The notes: generated by a model from the letters alone, not told the origin. DNA of 64,000 bases from Rhodoplanes sp. Z2-YC6860 (GCF_001579845.1 NZ_CP007440.1:7400029-7464028); one strand, 5' to 3'; positions 36,031-45,782 are shown, counted from the first letter of the stretch. Program-made: numbers and translations.

Positions 36031-37125
36031 TCAGGCCGGCCATTTTTCCGCGGTCATCGTCGCGGCATCCACGCCCGCAAAATCGGCAAGCTTCATGCCC
36101 GGGTTCTTGTCGAGCGTCGCCGAGAGCGATGCCTTGATGTCCTTGACCAGATCGATGCCGCGGAACACCAGCGCGCTGTAAAGCTGCAACAAGTCCGCGC
36201 CGGCGCGGATCTTGCCCAGCGCGGTTTCGCCCGAATCGATTCCGCCGGCGCCAATCAGCGGGAACGCGCCTTCGACGCGGACATAAGTCTCCGCGAGCAT
36301 ACGCGTGGCCAGCGGATAAAGCGGCTTGCCGGAGAGCCCACCGGCCTCCTTCGCGGTTTCGCGATCGCGCAGTCCCGGCGGCCGGCTGACCGTGGTGTTG
36401 CCGACGATCATGCCGTCCATCCGGCGCGCGCGCGCCACGCCGACGATCTCGTCGAGATCGGACAGCGACAGATCGGGCGCAATCTTGAGCAGCACCGGCG
36501 TCGGGCCGGCATTGCGCGCCACGCGGTCGCGGGTTTCGACGATGCGGGCGAGCAGGCTGTCCAGCGCCGAGGCGCGCTGCAGTTCGCGAAGACCCGGCGT
36601 ATTGGGCGACGAGATGTTGACCGTAACGTAGCTCGCGATCGGGGCGACCTGCTCGATCAGCCGGACATAGTCGGTGGCCCGATCGGCCGAGTCCTTGTTG
36701 GCCCCGACATTGATGCCGACGAGGCCGCCCTGCCTGGCGCGCGCGGCCAGCCGCGGCAGCACCACGTCGGCGCCGGCGCTGTTGAAGCCGAACCGGTTGA
36801 TGACCGCCTCGTCGGGTTCCAGGCGGAACAGCCGCGGACGCGGATTGCCGGGCTGCGGCAGCGGCGTGACGGTGCCGATCTCGACAAAGCCGAAACCGAG
36901 CCGCAACAGCGCGTCCGGCGCGTCGGCGTGCTTGTCGAAGCCGGGCGCGAGCCCGACCGGATTGGGGAAATTGAGGCCGAAGGCGCGCACCGCAAGCCGC
37001 GGATCGTCCGGCGCAGCCTGCGGCAACGGCGCAAACTTCAGTGCCTTGATGACGAGGGAATGAGCGTCTTCGGGTTGAAAGGCCCGCAATAGCGGCCGGG
37101 CCAGCCGGTCAAAAAAACCAATCAC
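36031..37125 (-). CDS. pyrD: Dihydroorotate dehydrogenase (quinone), class 2
   Basis: GTG start at 37125; 364 residues. N-terminal membrane-associating helices (MIGFFDRLARPLLRAF), then the FMN barrel: NPVGLAPGFDKHADA near 55, INRFGFNSAGADV near 110, GINVGANKDS near 138 and VNISSPNTPGL with catalytic Ser173. It oxidises dihydroorotate to orotate at the inner membrane, passing electrons to quinone, in pyrimidine synthesis. This is the canonical copy; the homologue at 28936-30033 has Cys at the catalytic position. Confidence 0.96.
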   Translation of the reverse strand: MIGFFDRLARPLLRAFQPEDAHSLVIKALKFAPLPQAAPDDPRLAVRAFGLNFPNPVGLAPGFDKHADAPDALLRLGFGFVEIGTVTPLPQPGNPRPRLFRLEPDEAVINRFGFNSAGADVVLPRLAARARQGGLVGINVGANKDSADRATDYVRLIEQVAPIASYVTVNISSPNTPGLRELQRASALDSLLARIVETRDRVARNAGPTPVLLKIAPDLSLSDLDEIVGVARARRMDGMIVGNTTVSRPPGLRDRETAKEAGGLSGKPLYPLATRMLAETYVRVEGAFPLIGAGGIDSGETALGKIRAGADLLQLYSALVFRGIDLVKDIKASLSATLDKNPGMKLADFAGVDAATMTAEKWPA

Positions 37126-37256
37126 GAGTGCCCCGAACTGAAGGTGGCGCGGACCCTATCGGCCGTCATCGCGTTGTTCAAGAGTAGCCATAGACATGCC
37201 TTAGTTGAGGCTATAATTCCTAATTCTGGACCATAGTCTCGCGGTGGAGACCCGGT

Positions 37257-37895
37257 ATGGCAAGCGCCCCGCTGACCCACAACCAGATCTGGGCCGGGCT
37301 CGACCGGCTCGCCGCCCGTGCCAAGCTGTCACCGTCCGGGCTCGCCAAAAAATCCGGGCTGGACCCGACGACCTTCAACAAGTCGAAACGGGTGACCCCC
37401 GACGGCCGGGCGCGCTGGCCGTCCACGGAATCGGTCGCCAAAGCGCTGGGCGCCACGGGCGTCAGCTTCGACCTCTTCGTATCGCTGATTTCGGACGCGG
37501 ACAGCGCCGCCAAGTCGATGCCGCTGCTCGGTCTCACCCAGGCCAACTCGGGAGGCTTTTTCGACGATACCGGCTTCCCGACCGGCAAAGGCTGGGACGA
37601 GATCGGCTTCCCGGCCATGTCCGACGAGCACGCCTATGCGCTGGAAATTTCCGGCGACTCCATGACGCCCATTTTCCGCGACGGCGACATCATCATCGTC
37701 TCTCCGGCCGCGCCGGTGCGCCGCGGCGATCGCATCGTGCTCAAGACACGCAAGGGCGAAGTGATGGTGAAGGAGCTCAAGCGCCAGAGCGCCAAGCAGG
37801 TGGAGCTCAAGTCGCTGAACCCGGACCATCCGGAGCGCACGGTGGCCACCAGCGATGTGGCCTGGATGGCGCGCGTGGTCTGGTCGAGCCAGTAG
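37257..37895 (+). CDS. S24 family (LexA/CI-like) repressor-peptidase
   Basis: ATG 37257; 212 residues. The N-terminal part holds a helix-turn-helix (residues about 10-70; SGLAKKSGLDPTTFNKSKR). The C-terminal half is an S24 domain with the nucleophile Ser135 (ISGDSMTP) and Lys172 (EVMVKEL), plus the target-like GG at 99-100. So it can probably self-cleave, as in LexA and phage CI. It is a chromosomal stress-type regulator common in Rhizobiales; no phage genes are near. Its targets are unknown, perhaps itself and neighbouring genes. Confidence 0.9.
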   Translation: MASAPLTHNQIWAGLDRLAARAKLSPSGLAKKSGLDPTTFNKSKRVTPDGRARWPSTESVAKALGATGVSFDLFVSLISDADSAAKSMPLLGLTQANSGGFFDDTGFPTGKGWDEIGFPAMSDEHAYALEISGDSMTPIFRDGDIIIVSPAAPVRRGDRIVLKTRKGEVMVKELKRQSAKQVELKSLNPDHPERTVATSDVAWMARVVWSSQ

Positions 37896-37898
37896 GAC

Positions 37899-38657
37899 TC
37901 ACGCGCTGTGCGACAGCGCGCCGTGCCAGATCAGCAGACCGCCGCGCACCAGATAGACGATAGCGAGCGTGTAGATGATCACGCGGGTCCACTGCCGGAA
38001 GCCGTGGTCGGTCATGCGCTCGAGCACGAAGGGCGCCAGAATCGCGCCCGCGAGCGCCAGCACAATCCCCGGCCCCCAATAGGTGAATTTCAGATCGCCG
38101 AGTCCCGAGAGCGATCCGAAATAAGCCGCGCGCAGCACGTGGCTGAAGGTCTGGGTGATCGCCTTGGTGGCGTTGGTGGTCTTACGGTCGAGCTTGCTCC
38201 GGTTGAAGAAGATGTCGAGGAACAGCCCGCCGACGCCGGCCATGAACTGAAACACGGTGGTGAAAATGCCGGTCAGGAACGGAATGCCGCGCCATTCGAT
38301 GTTCGGCCGCATCGACTCCGGGAGGATGGCGACCGAGAACGGCATCAGGCCGAGAAGAACGTAGACCATCGCCTTGTCTGGCACGTAAGCAATGTAGCGC
38401 AGCACCGCAAAAGCCAGCACCGCGCCGCCGACATAACCGTAGAAGATCGGCCAGAGCACGAAACGGCGCCAATGCAGCGCGCGCCAGCCGTTGGCGGCAA
38501 GCTGGACGATCGAGAACAGCAGCATCGCGGTGGTGACGTCGAAATAGACCAGCAGCACGCCAAGCAGCACCATCCCGCCGGCCATGCCGAACACGCCGGA
38601 GATGAAGGAGGACAGGATGATGGTTGCGCCGATGATGGCGAGCGAGGCGGGAGTCAT
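37899..38657 (-). CDS. TSUP (TauE/SafE) family membrane permease, second copy
   Basis: Start chosen at ATG 38657 (MTPASLAIIG), 252 residues; a longer frame to 38726 adds a non-hydrophobic tail. The glycine motif FISGVFGMAGGMVLLGVLL lies near residue 20 and a second, weaker form near 145 (FQFMAGVGGLFLDIFF). About seven or eight membrane segments. It is convergent with the S24 regulator, 3 bases apart. Unlike the other TSUP gene it has no exported partner beside it. Sulfur-anion or other organic anion transport is likely. Confidence 0.9.
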   Translation of the reverse strand: MTPASLAIIGATIILSSFISGVFGMAGGMVLLGVLLVYFDVTTAMLLFSIVQLAANGWRALHWRRFVLWPIFYGYVGGAVLAFAVLRYIAYVPDKAMVYVLLGLMPFSVAILPESMRPNIEWRGIPFLTGIFTTVFQFMAGVGGLFLDIFFNRSKLDRKTTNATKAITQTFSHVLRAAYFGSLSGLGDLKFTYWGPGIVLALAGAILAPFVLERMTDHGFRQWTRVIIYTLAIVYLVRGGLLIWHGALSHSA

Positions 38658-38781
38658 CAGCACGGGACGATAGCAGCAAGCCGAACAGACGTCCCGGGCA
38701 AACCACGGTATCGACAACGCATTCACGCGCGTCTTCTACGCGCGTGGCGCAGCGCTGTTTTACGTTCGCTTATCCGGAACG

Positions 38782-40416
38782 CTACGCCGACCGCGCCAGC
38801 GCGCCGTCGATCATGTCGATGGTGTTCTTCAGGCCGTAGACTGCGACGAACGAGCCGAAGCGCGGGCCCTTCTCCTGGCCGAGCAGCACCTGATAGAGCA
38901 TGTTGAACCAGTCGAGCGAGACGCCGGGCTTGCCGTCCTTGGCCTTCTTCTTCTCGTCGAGGAACGGCGGGCGGCGGCCGACGTCGTAGAGCACGTCCTG
39001 GACCTCTTCGGCGGTCGCCGTGGCCGGCAGGTTCGACAGCGCGTCGCGCAGATCGAGCAGCGCCTTGCGCTCCTCCTGACTCGGCTCGCGGAATTTCTTT
39101 TCCGGCAGCACGAAGTCGCGGAAGTAGTTGATGGCGTAGTGCACCGCTTCGTTGAGCTTCGGATGGGTCTGAGGCGTCACGCCCGGCCGGTAGCGTCGGA
39201 TGAAACCCCACAGCGTGTCGGCGTTTTCGGCATTCGACGAAGACACGAGCGTCAGCAGCATCGAGAACGAGATCGGAGCGTCGACCTTCGGTGGCTTGCC
39301 GGAATGGATGTGCCACACCGGATTGGAGAGCCGGTGCTTGGCTTCCTGCTTCTCGTAGCCGTCGAGGAACTGCTGATAGTCGTCGACGTTGCGCGGGATG
39401 ACGTCGAAGTACAGCCGCTTCGCAGCCTTCGGCTCGCGATACATGAACAGCGACAGGCTCTCGGGGCTCGCGTAACGCAGCCACTCATCGATGGTGAGGC
39501 CGTTGCCCTTCGACTTGGAGATCTTCTGGCCCTTCTCGTCGAGGAAGAGCTCGTAGTTGAAGCCTTCGGGCGGCGTGCCGCCGAGCGCCCGGCAGATCTC
39601 GCCGGAGAGCTTCACCGAGTCGATCAGGTCCTTACCGGCCATTTCGTAGTCGATGCCGAGCGCCACCCAGCGCATCGCCCAGTCCGGCTTCCATTGCAGC
39701 TTGCAGCGGCCGCCGGTGACCGGAACGGTGAAGCGCTCGTTCGTCCCCGGCTCTTCATAGGTGATCGTGCCACGCTTGGCGTCATGCGCCAGCACCGGCA
39801 CCTGAAGCACCACGCCGGTGCGGGGATCGATCGGGAGAAACGGCGAATAGGTTTGCGCCCGCTCCTCGCGCAGCGACGGCAGCATGATGTTCATCACGGC
39901 GTCGAAGTTCTCAAGGAGCTTCAACAGCGACGCGTCGAAGCGGCCGGACTTGTAGCACTGCGTCGAGGAGTAGAACTCGTACTCGAAGCCGAAGGTGTCG
40001 AGGAAGGCGCGGAGCCGCGCGTTGTTGTGCTCGCCGAACGACGGATGCGTGCCGAACGGATCGCGCACCTTCGTCAGCGGCTTGCCGAGATCCTCCGCGA
40101 GCATTTCCTTGTTCGGCACGTTGTCGGGAACCTTGCGGAGCCCGTCCATGTCGTCCGAAAACGCGATCAGCCGGGTCTTGATCTTGTCGTCGGTCAGCAC
40201 CCGGAAGGCGTGACGGACCATGGTGGTGCGCGCCACCTCGCCGAAGGTGCCGATATGGGGCAGGCCCGAGGGGCCATAGCCGGTCTCGAAGATCACTTCA
40301 TCCTTGGGCTGCTTTTTCAGGCGCGCGACGATCTTGCGCGCCTCCTCGAACGGCCAGGCGTTGGATTGCTCGGCCACTTCGCGCAGCGAGGGGGCGGTTT
40401 CAGTCAAGGACATCAT
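38782..40416 (-). CDS. lysK: Lysyl-tRNA synthetase, class I
   Basis: 544 residues. Class I signatures are intact: [16 protein letters not shown] (HIGH) near residue 47 and KISKSKGNG (KMSKS) near 290. The C-terminal anticodon-binding helical domain follows. Class I LysRS is used by archaea and Alphaproteobacteria in place of the class II LysS, which supports the taxonomic call. It charges tRNA(Lys) in the cytoplasm. It stands alone; the upstream gap to the OpgC/SGNH pair is about 95 bases. lysS is an equally used symbol. Confidence 0.97.
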   Translation of the reverse strand: MMSLTETAPSLREVAEQSNAWPFEEARKIVARLKKQPKDEVIFETGYGPSGLPHIGTFGEVARTTMVRHAFRVLTDDKIKTRLIAFSDDMDGLRKVPDNVPNKEMLAEDLGKPLTKVRDPFGTHPSFGEHNNARLRAFLDTFGFEYEFYSSTQCYKSGRFDASLLKLLENFDAVMNIMLPSLREERAQTYSPFLPIDPRTGVVLQVPVLAHDAKRGTITYEEPGTNERFTVPVTGGRCKLQWKPDWAMRWVALGIDYEMAGKDLIDSVKLSGEICRALGGTPPEGFNYELFLDEKGQKISKSKGNGLTIDEWLRYASPESLSLFMYREPKAAKRLYFDVIPRNVDDYQQFLDGYEKQEAKHRLSNPVWHIHSGKPPKVDAPISFSMLLTLVSSSNAENADTLWGFIRRYRPGVTPQTHPKLNEAVHYAINYFRDFVLPEKKFREPSQEERKALLDLRDALSNLPATATAEEVQDVLYDVGRRPPFLDEKKKAKDGKPGVSLDWFNMLYQVLLGQEKGPRFGSFVAVYGLKNTIDMIDGALARSA

Positions 40417-40512
40417 GGGCTCCGGAACGGTCCCCTACTTAAGAGCCGGTTCCGGTCAGGTCAATTCTGCCAAGCCTGTCTGCCAAGCCAGCCGCACAGG
40501 ACCCGTGGCGCA

Positions 40513-41421
40513 TCAGCGCTGGGGTTCGGACGGCGGCGCCGGCGCGGGCGACGGAACGGCGGACGGCCCCGCGGCGGACGGCGACATCATGGCCTTCAGC
40601 TTATGGCCGAAAATACCGAGTGTGATGGCCCGGGCCATATATTGGGCGAGACAGATGTAGCCGGCTTCGCTGCGTTCGAACTCGTCGGGCACGAGCCCGC
40701 CGCCCCCACTCTCGGCCCGATCCAGGAACTGCTGCGCCTCGTAACGGCGCACGATCATAACATTCTCCTTGGCCGCTATCTTGCGAAGGAGATCGCGCAC
40801 CGCGCGGTAATTGTCGTCCCACACCATTTGGCCGACATATTGCAACCCGACCAGCACCACATCGACCTTGTGCTCCTTCAGCCAGGCGAGCGTGTCCTCG
40901 ACCGTGTTCTCGAACTCGTCGAGCGGCACATAGGCCAGCGCGTCGTTGGTTCCAACCTGCCACAGCACCAGGTCGGGCCCGGTCAGCGCCACCTCGTTCT
41001 TGATGCGAACGGCGGCCTGCGCCGACAGCTCGCCGGACACGCCGCGGTTGATCATCACCACGTCGAGGCCCTGGACCGACTGCCTCAGGAGTTGCCGCAT
41101 GGTCTCGCCATGGCCGCCGTTGACGCGGCGGCTCATGATCGGCGAGGCGCCGATTGCGAGAATCTTGATCTGCTTGCGGTTCTGCAGGGCGGCAGCGACG
41201 TGGGGCAGCGCCGACTCCTCGACGATCGCGGTGCCGCCGATCTGGCAATCCCTCGAGTAAGGCGCCGGTGCAGGCTGCGACAGAGCGGGCGCAGGCGCGG
41301 CTTCCGCCGCAGCGCGGTCCTGGACCGCGATTGCAGCGGCCACCGTCAGGAAGCTCAGGACGAGAGCACGGAGCGTGCGCTCGAACGGGCTTTGATGCTT
41401 TCGCGCCATTCCGGAAGCCAT
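40513..41421 (-). CDS. Exported SGNH/GDSL hydrolase
   Basis: 302 residues. Signal segment to about residue 40 (FLTVAAAIAVQDRAAAEA), a Pro/Ala stretch, then the hydrolase: block I reads AIGASPIMSRRVNG, with Ser in place of the GDS loop; block III GTNDALAYVPLDEF; the block V Asp-His pair is not obvious. A Pro/Ser tail ends the protein. Its 5' end overlaps the OpgC gene by 67 bases in another frame, so they are co-expressed. A periplasmic role on an OpgC-modified glucan, as esterase or acyl handler, is an inference. Confidence 0.8.
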   Translation of the reverse strand: MASGMARKHQSPFERTLRALVLSFLTVAAAIAVQDRAAAEAAPAPALSQPAPAPYSRDCQIGGTAIVEESALPHVAAALQNRKQIKILAIGASPIMSRRVNGGHGETMRQLLRQSVQGLDVVMINRGVSGELSAQAAVRIKNEVALTGPDLVLWQVGTNDALAYVPLDEFENTVEDTLAWLKEHKVDVVLVGLQYVGQMVWDDNYRAVRDLLRKIAAKENVMIVRRYEAQQFLDRAESGGGGLVPDEFERSEAGYICLAQYMARAITLGIFGHKLKAMMSPSAAGPSAVPSPAPAPPSEPQR

Positions 41422-42524
41422 GCCGTGAGTGCCATCAGCAAGATACCGCAGAAGATCACCGCGGTGTCACTGTAAAAATTGCCGCGGTGCAGGAAGCGTA
41501 CGATTTGTCCCGCAAGACTGAGCACCGAGCCAACGCAGAACACATAAAGCGAGTTGCGGCCGAGCATCGACAGGAATCTGACCAGGCCTGGCGCATACCG
41601 CGCGATGGTGGGGTAAGTCACTGAGAACAGCGCGATCAATGCCAGGAATTGAATGACCCGCGGCGGCGATTCGTAGGATTTGCTCAGGATGAAGAACAGC
41701 TTCGGGTTCGGTAGCGCGGTCGGGTCCGGCCACCAGAACGCCACCGTCACATATGCGCCGAACACCACGATGGGCACTGCAACAATCCGCAGAACGAAGA
41801 TGTTGCGCCGCGCAAAACTGCCGATGTCGCTGTCCTTGCGAGCGATGACGAAGCCCAGCACGAAAATGAGCTGCCATGCGAACGGATTGAAGAACCATTC
41901 GCCTTCCACCGGCCAGGTCGGGATGGTGATGCTGAAGCCAAGCGCGATGCAGTAGATCCCAAGCGACACCGGCAGCAGCAGCGGCGTGGCATAACGATCG
42001 ATCAGCACGAAGAATGGCGCGATCATCATCAGCACCACATAGAGCGGCAGGATGTTGAAATAGCCGAGCTGGTGGGTGAGCAGCGCGAGGCCCACATGCG
42101 TGGCGATCGGGTCCTGAAACACCGCCGCGGCGTTCAGCCATTCGAGCAGCAGCGGGTTGTCGGTCCACAGCGCGGTGCCGGCCAGCATCGCGATCGCCAT
42201 CATGGTGATCAGGATTTGGGCTGCGTAGAGCGTAAAAGCACGGCCTTCGAGACGCAGCATCAGATACCAGGCCGACTGCTGGCGCTCGGGCGGGCCGACC
42301 ACATAGCGCAATGCCCAGCCGGCGAGGAACACGAACAGGTCGGCCGAATCCGAGATCGAGTAATCGGCGTGGGTGAACCGCGTGTAGTAGGTGCCGGGGA
42401 TATGATTGATGAAGATGAAAACCAGCGCGAGGCCGCGCCAGAAATCGACCGGGTTGGGCGGGCGCTTGTTGCGCTGATCGGTGCCGCGGTCTTTCGCCAC
42501 AACGGAACGGGCCGGTCCCGACAT
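41355..42524 (-). CDS. opgC: OpgC-family integral membrane protein
   Basis: 389 residues with about ten membrane segments. The family start is clear: PVDFWRGLALVFIFINHIPG near residue 25, then DSADLFVFLAGWALRYV near 60. OpgC-type acyltransferase-like proteins succinylate or otherwise modify periplasmic glucans in proteobacteria. The downstream SGNH gene overlaps by 67 bases. No glucan synthase (opgG, opgH, ndvB) is visible here. The substrate could be cyclic glucan or another envelope polysaccharide. Confidence 0.88.
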   Translation of the reverse strand: MSGPARSVVAKDRGTDQRNKRPPNPVDFWRGLALVFIFINHIPGTYYTRFTHADYSISDSADLFVFLAGWALRYVVGPPERQQSAWYLMLRLEGRAFTLYAAQILITMMAIAMLAGTALWTDNPLLLEWLNAAAVFQDPIATHVGLALLTHQLGYFNILPLYVVLMMIAPFFVLIDRYATPLLLPVSLGIYCIALGFSITIPTWPVEGEWFFNPFAWQLIFVLGFVIARKDSDIGSFARRNIFVLRIVAVPIVVFGAYVTVAFWWPDPTALPNPKLFFILSKSYESPPRVIQFLALIALFSVTYPTIARYAPGLVRFLSMLGRNSLYVFCVGSVLSLAGQIVRFLHRGNFYSDTAVIFCGILLMALTAWLPEWRESIKARSSARSVLSS

Positions 42525-42575
42525 CGGATGATCATGTGACCGCGTCGCGCGGTCGCTCCCTGTCCAGCGCGTTCG

Positions 42576-43517
42576 TCAGAACGGGCTGATCGGAAAATAA
42601 CGCAGCCACAAATCGCTGAAGCGGCCTCGCTCCCAGAGCCGAAACAGCGCCCAGTTCAACGCCTGACGCAAAGTGTCGTTGCCACGCTTCACCGCAATGC
42701 CGATGCCCTCGCCGAAATACCGGCTCTCGACGAACGGTCCGCCGCGGAACGCACAGCAATTCTGCGAGTCGGTGCCGTTCAGCCAGAACGCCAGCGCGAT
42801 GCCATCGCCGAACATGAGATCGACATCGCCGCGACGCAGCGCATCGCGTGCCGCTTCCGCGGTCGGATAGCTGCGGAGATCAGCTTCGGTGAACAGGCTC
42901 TTGAGGAAGGCCTCGTGCGCGGTACCGGCAACCACGGCGATCTCTTTGCCTTCGAGCCGCTCCGGCCGCACGTCGTTGATGTTGGAGTCGCGCCGCGTCA
43001 CGAAGCGCGCCGGCGTCCGGTAGTAAGGATCGGAGAAGTCGGCGAGGCGGCGCATGTCCGGCGTGACCGCGATAGAAGCCATGGCGGCGTCGCCACGGTT
43101 CTCCGCGAGCGAAGTGAGCAGCGTATCGAAGCGCCGCATCTGCACCGTGCACTGGACTTTGAGTTCTTCGCAGATCAGTCGCGCCAGGTCGACGTTGAAG
43201 CCGATCGGATTGCCGTCCGGCCCCGCATAATTGAACGGCGGGTAATCGACCTCGGTCATAAAGCGGATCACGGTGATGCGCGACATGTCCGGCCGCTCCG
43301 GCCGCCGCTTGGGATCCCAGAAGCCCGGGATCGCGACCTGGCCGCCAATGGCGGGGGCCGCTTGCGGTTGCGGCGATGGTGCGGGCGCGGGCGCAGCAGG
43401 CTCGGTCTGCGCCAGGGCCGGCCCGGTGGCCATCAGCAACGCCGTCACTGCGAGGCAACGGGCCGCGAACCTCAAGCTTGCCGCGGGACGTTTCATCGTT
43501 GCGATCGAACGTTGCAT
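42576..43517 (-). CDS. Polar amino-acid-type substrate-binding protein
   Basis: ATG 43517 is used; ATG 43496 (MKRPAASLR) is equally possible. About 313 residues with a signal peptide ending ATGPALAQ, then a Pro/Ala-rich linker of about 30 residues. The bilobal SBP_bac_3 fold follows: YPPFNYAGPDGNPIGFNVDL near 95, TSLAENRGDAAMASIAVTPD near 140 and DLMFGDGIALAFWLNG. It should bind an amino acid or similar small anion in the periplasm. No permease or ATPase is adjacent, an orphan binding protein. The gap from the SCO gene is about 120 bases. Confidence 0.87.
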   Translation of the reverse strand: MQRSIATMKRPAASLRFAARCLAVTALLMATGPALAQTEPAAPAPAPSPQPQAAPAIGGQVAIPGFWDPKRRPERPDMSRITVIRFMTEVDYPPFNYAGPDGNPIGFNVDLARLICEELKVQCTVQMRRFDTLLTSLAENRGDAAMASIAVTPDMRRLADFSDPYYRTPARFVTRRDSNINDVRPERLEGKEIAVVAGTAHEAFLKSLFTEADLRSYPTAEAARDALRRGDVDLMFGDGIALAFWLNGTDSQNCCAFRGGPFVESRYFGEGIGIAVKRGNDTLRQALNWALFRLWERGRFSDLWLRYFPISPF

Positions 43518-43640
43518 GAAAGGACCTGGACACAAGGTCTTCGGCGCGTCTGCGCCAAGCTTATAGACGAATTGGTGAAAAGGATCAGGTGATTTCGTGC
43601 GTCACGTGTAAGGTATGGCCCCCACCAAATTGTGGCGCAA

Positions 43641-44255
43641 TCAGAGATAGCGCTTCAAATCCTCGGCAGCCTCGTTCGGCCGGCGCTTCATGTTGAACGG
43701 CATGACGAAGCGGCCGTCCTTGCCCATCAAGTAGACAAGGGCGGTGTGGTCCATGGTGTAGCCGCCGCCGTCGAGCGGCACCTTCTTGGCATAGACCCGA
43801 TAGGCCTTGATGGCCGCAGCGATGGACGCGTCGTCGCCGGTGGCGCCGGTGATCCGCGGATCAAAGCTCGACAGATAGTCCTTCATCACCGTCGGCGTAT
43901 CGCGCTCGGGGTCGACGGTGATGAACAGCGCCCTCACCTGTTTGTCGGACCCGAGCGCGCGGAACACCTCAGACACGTCGAACAGCGTGGTCGGGCAGAC
44001 ATCCGGGCAATGGGTGAAGCCGAAGAACACCAGGAACGGATGGCCCGCCATGTCCTTGTCGGTGATCGGCTTGTTGTCCTGATCGACCAGCGCAAACGGC
44101 CCGCCGACCGCCGATGGCATCGCAACCGGCGCCGGGCTTTTGCCCGTGACGAGGAACACGACCGTGGAAAAGAACACCAGGCCCGCAACGAAAGCGCTGA
44201 GCACGAGAAGGATGCGGGTGGTTCGCGGATGCATGGCCAAATTGGGCTCGTTCAT
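43641..44255 (-). CDS. SCO1/SenC family copper chaperone
   Basis: 204 residues. An N-terminal membrane anchor (ILLVLSAFVAGLVFFSTVVF) and a thioredoxin-like domain with the copper motif CPDVCP (Cys83, Cys87) and the later His in MDHTALVYLM. SCO proteins insert copper into the CuA centre of cytochrome c oxidase and act in the periplasm, anchored to the inner membrane. A small membrane protein lies 3 bases upstream on the same strand. No oxidase subunit genes are visible nearby. Confidence 0.93.
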   Translation of the reverse strand: MNEPNLAMHPRTTRILLVLSAFVAGLVFFSTVVFLVTGKSPAPVAMPSAVGGPFALVDQDNKPITDKDMAGHPFLVFFGFTHCPDVCPTTLFDVSEVFRALGSDKQVRALFITVDPERDTPTVMKDYLSSFDPRITGATGDDASIAAAIKAYRVYAKKVPLDGGGYTMDHTALVYLMGKDGRFVMPFNMKRRPNEAAEDLKRYL

Positions 44256-44258
44256 TTG

Positions 44259-44453
44259 CTAACCGAAGCAGGCCGCGAAGCCCGCCCGGATGGTTTCGAA
44301 GAACACGGCGGTGCCGTAATGCGCCCAGAGCGCGGCGGTGCCGGCCACGATGGCGCCGAGCACGGCGGCCATGAGCAGCACGGTCGCGCGGCCCGGGAAT
44401 TCCGCGTGTGCCGTGACGTCTTGAGCCGTTTCGGCTGCTGGATTGTCTGGCAT
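44259..44453 (-). CDS. Small single-helix membrane protein upstream of SCO gene
   Basis: Start chosen at ATG 44453 (MPDNPAAETAQ), 64 residues; a longer frame to 44486 exists. One membrane helix (ATVLLMAAVLGAIVAGTAAL) follows a polar start and precedes a short tail with one Cys. It ends 3 bases before the SCO gene and so is probably co-translated. A small cytochrome oxidase assembly factor is imaginable but I recognise no family. Confidence 0.6.
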   Translation of the reverse strand: MPDNPAAETAQDVTAHAEFPGRATVLLMAAVLGAIVAGTAALWAHYGTAVFFETIRAGFAACFG

Positions 44454-44528
44454 GGCCGTTCCCGGTCGAGTGGACCCGCCTGTCATGTTCGCCCATCACA
44501 TAGGACCGAACGCAGGCCGCAGCAACAG

Positions 44529-45782
44529 TCACAAGGCCGTGATCCCGCGTTCGGCAAAGGTGGCCAGCGCACCGCGGGCGGCTGCGACCCCGGTCGCAAA
44601 TGCGGCTTGCAGCAGATAACCGCCGGTTGGCGCCTCCCAGTCCAGCATCTCGCCGGCCACGAAGGTGCCGGGCCTGCCGCGCAGCATGAAATGCTCGTCG
44701 ATCTCGCCGAGCGCGATGCCGCCGGCGGTGGAGATGGCGCGTTCGATGGATGCGGTTCCGGTGAGCCGCACCGGCACCGCGTTGATCAGAGCCGCGAGCG
44801 CTGCGGGATCGAGCGTGGCAAGTTTCAGCGAGGCTGAGGCGGCGGCTTCCTGGAGGAGGCCGATCGCGGGCGGCGAAAGCCCGGCGGCCTTGCGCAGGAA
44901 TGTCGAAAGCGATTGCTTGCCGCGCGGCGCGGCGAGCCGCTCCATCAGCTCGGCCACCGTGAGATCAGGCCGCAGCGCGACGTGCAGCACGGCGTCGCCC
45001 GTTGAAGCGATACTCTCGCGCAGCGGCGACGACAGCGCATAAATCGCACCGCCTTCGAGGCCGCTTCGCGTGATCATCGCTTCACCGCGGACGGTCTGCG
45101 GACCGAACGACAGCGCAATGCGCTTGAGCGGCTGGCCTTCGAAACGATCACGGAAGATGCCGGACCAATTGACCGTGAAGCCTGAGTTCGCCGGCCGGAG
45201 CGGAGTCACAGCAACACCGGACGATGTCAGCGCATCGACCCAGCCACCGTCCGACCCAAGCCGCGGCCAGCTTGCGCCGCCGAGCCCCAGGATGGTCGCA
45301 TCGGGTTTCACACCGGCACGGCCGTCCGGCGTTTCGAACAGCAGGGCACCGTTCTCATCCCAGCCAAACCAACGATGGCGAAACCTGAACTCGACGCCCG
45401 CACCCGCGAGCCGGCGCAGCCACGCCCGCAGCAGCGGCGAGGCTTTCAGCACCTTGGGAAACACCCGGCCGCTGGTGCCGACGAAGGTTTCCTGGCCGAG
45501 CCGTTCGCACCAGGCGCGAACCGCATCCGGCGGAAAGGCTTCGATCGCAGCGCGAAGTCTTGGCGCGGCGTCGCCATAGCGCTTGAGAAAGTCCGGCAGA
45601 CTCTCGCTGTGAGTCAGGTTGAGCCCGCCCCGCCCGGCCATCAGGAACTTGCGGCCGGCCGAAGGCATGCGGTCGTAAACCGTCACGCGCGCGCCGCGCT
45701 CCGCCAGCACCTCGGCGGCCATGAGCCCCGCGGGCCCGGCACCGATCACGGCCACTTCGGAATCGGGCTTCACCTCAGGCAT
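44529..45782 (-). CDS. HI0933-like FAD-dependent oxidoreductase
   Basis: 417 residues. The N-terminal dinucleotide fold is VAVIGAGPAGLMAAEVLAER with an acidic end (YDRMPSAGRKFLMAGRGG), typical of the HI0933/TIGR03862 family. Later elements are NLTHSE, LGLGGASWPRLGSDGGWV and a C-terminal GEMLDWEAPTGGYLLQAAFA, the FAD-binding end. Members are putative NAD(P)/FAD oxidoreductases without a defined reaction. It lies about 75 bases upstream of the small membrane protein on the same strand. Confidence 0.92.
   Translation of the reverse strand: MPEVKPDSEVAVIGAGPAGLMAAEVLAERGARVTVYDRMPSAGRKFLMAGRGGLNLTHSESLPDFLKRYGDAAPRLRAAIEAFPPDAVRAWCERLGQETFVGTSGRVFPKVLKASPLLRAWLRRLAGAGVEFRFRHRWFGWDENGALLFETPDGRAGVKPDATILGLGGASWPRLGSDGGWVDALTSSGVAVTPLRPANSGFTVNWSGIFRDRFEGQPLKRIALSFGPQTVRGEAMITRSGLEGGAIYALSSPLRESIASTGDAVLHVALRPDLTVAELMERLAAPRGKQSLSTFLRKAAGLSPPAIGLLQEAAASASLKLATLDPAALAALINAVPVRLTGTASIERAISTAGGIALGEIDEHFMLRGRPGTFVAGEMLDWEAPTGGYLLQAAFATGVAAARGALATFAERGITAL

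Noticed and set aside
38724..38746. Inverted repeat CACGCGCG-N7-CGCGCGTG between the TSUP and lysK genes
   Set aside because: A perfect 8-bp stem but no T-run and no sign of function; could be chance in GC-rich DNA.
39139..41475. A 778-codon plus-strand open frame over lysK and the SGNH gene
   Set aside because: Antisense shadow; the opposite strand has HIGH and KMSKS motifs.
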